Both the position numbers and the translations under genes were made by a program. The notes beneath the pieces were generated by a model. That model did no database searches, was not told the origin of the DNA, and saw nothing but the letters and a program-made list of their open reading frames with translations. 64,000 nt of DNA. It comes from Rallus limicola. Taxonomy: Eukaryota > Chordata > Aves > Gruiformes > Rallidae. Positions 63,001 to 64,000 of the stretch are shown piece after piece. The stretch spans positions 100,224,211 through 100,288,210 of the forward strand of contig JAKCOZ010000001.1 in NCBI GenBank assembly GCA_022605955.1, read 5' to 3'. The stretch's first letter is position 1, and each line of letters begins with the position of its first letter.

Positions 63001-63617
63001 ACTTGATTATTCTTGCATTGAAATGAGAAGTATAAAAAGTATTAGGTGCTGTAGGAACAAGAAGTGTTCATGGTTAGTGAAGGGAGGAGAGATTATTTTT
63101 AACCTTTTCCTTGATTTTTATAAGAACTGGAAGAATAGCTTTTGGTAACTGTATACTGACCTAGAACAGAAATTAAAATCAAAAGTCAGCATGGAAACTT
63201 TCAGATTACTGACATCTTAATTCTTAAGCTTTTGATATGCATGGAGAATAAAATTAGATATCTTAAAAATGAAGACATTCATCTACTTGCAGATGTCAAA
63301 TGTTGGTATATATGAGTTGAATATGTTGTGTTCAGTAAGCTGAAGAAGACTTGCAACGTAGCAAGGTGAGTTTGATCTTCAAAGTGGAGCTTTTCATTTA
63401 TTCAGAGGAATCTCTTTCCTTGTCTTTTCTGTGTGCATTTGTCCTTATGTGGTGTGACACTATCTCTGGGAGAAATAGCTCATTTGTAGCTTACACATTC
63501 CTCCTTATTAACAGTGTAAGGTACCAAATGTAAAAAGGTGTCAGTTTTCTCCAAGCTATAGTGACTTACTGAATAAATGTTGAATTGAAAGAAGGGAATA
63601 AAACTCTCAGAAGCAAC
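57001..63617. other. Long AT-rich interval without recognised gene
   Basis: No gene or repeat can be named in 6.6 kb. A 20-bp perfect palindrome lies at 60625-60644. The segment 59690-60330 is AT-rich with a unique-sequence look. The area 57540-58170 is slightly richer in GC but its frames match no family. Confidence 0.55.
60625..60644. repeat. Perfect 20-bp palindrome of GT/AC steps
   Basis: GTGTGTGTATATACACACAC is its own reverse complement. It is likely a slippage-derived microsatellite and not a protein site. Confidence 0.75.
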
Positions 63618-64000
63618 ACAGTATAGGTCTGCTATAGGGGGGGCACTGCAGACTGCAGAAAATGGCTGCTGAAATGTTCCGCCAGCCTCAAAATTATAAA
63701 CACCAGGCAATTCAAGGCACAGTCACTCTGATAGTGCCTCTGAGAATCACATATAGGAGAAAAGAACCTGGAAGTAGCTGCATTTTGCCACCAGAGAACG
63801 GAGCATGACAATGTAATGTGCTGCAGACACCAAGGCCGGGGAGTGGAGGAGGAGGAGGCATCCCAGGTGCCTGAGAGAAAGATGCCCCTGCAGTCCATGG
63901 AGAAACCCATGGAAAAGGCTGAGACCCCACCTGCAGCCCGTGGAGAGGCTCCACGCTGGATGGAGCAGGTGGAGACATAGAGAAGATTCTGCGACCTACG
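63618..64000 (+). mobile_element. ERV LTR-B copy 3, 5' part (runs off the window)
   Basis: From about 63650 it aligns with the copy at 16872-18062: CTGCAGAAAATGGCTGCTG, then the GAATCACATATAGGAGA box (63744-63760), 'agatgcccctgcagtcc' and 'ggctccacgctggatggagc', 'gtggagacatagagaagat'. The left terminus is unclear because the first 30 bases have drifted from TGTTGCAG. The right two-thirds, with the tandem units and poly(A) signal, lie beyond the window. Confidence 0.88.

Noticed and set aside
1..64000. CRISPR arrays, operons, prokaryotic promoters and ribosome-binding sites
   Set aside because: The repeats are vertebrate (bird) retroelements and no direct-repeat/spacer pattern or dense gene order is present.

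Overview
The window reads as bird nuclear DNA. The evidence is the repeats: ten CR1-type LINE segments, several ending in the avian CR1 3' octamer (ATTCTATG-like), and several endogenous-retrovirus LTRs. Between them lies AT-rich sequence with no recognisable cellular gene. I found no cellular protein-coding gene, rRNA, tRNA or CRISPR array that I can defend. The window is best described as intergenic or intronic DNA with dispersed retroelements. The LTR types suggest a neoavian bird, but no species can be named.

Layout. 1-4309: AT-rich sequence with one G-rich tract. 4310-4642: 3' part of an ERV LTR (called LTR-A here), followed at 4651-4668 by a decayed primer-binding site and probable internal ERV leader. 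About 6750-7440: a probable LTR of another type with a poly(A) signal. 7579-8797 and 16872-18062: two nearly complete copies of a long (about 1.2 kb) LTR, called LTR-B. A third copy starts near 63.62 kb and runs off the window, and a 3' fragment lies at 43.17-43.38 kb. 23027-23576 (+), 24622-25071 (-) and 53606-54178 (+): solo LTR-A copies. CR1 3' fragments lie at about 10.56, 21.77, 34.33, 41.28, 42.77, 43.38, 44.82, 51.62 and 56.27 kb.

The main coding relic is a near full-length CR1 LINE at about 34.95-39.42 kb (+). Its ORF1 has a Cys-rich N-terminus, a coiled coil and an SGNH/esterase-like domain. Its ORF2 has an apurinic/apyrimidinic-type endonuclease and a reverse transcriptase. Both ORFs are broken by in-frame stops and frameshifts, and the polymerase active-site motif reads YTDD rather than the usual YADD, so the copy is dead.

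No genes here work together as a pathway. The biology is the history of retroelement insertion, LTR-LTR recombination and decay. The observations most worth a second look are the internal tandem duplication and very long predicted R region of LTR-B, the decayed Lys-type primer-binding site, the CR1-LTR-CR1 composite at 42.8-43.5 kb, and one weak candidate exon on the minus strand at 25.36-25.48 kb.
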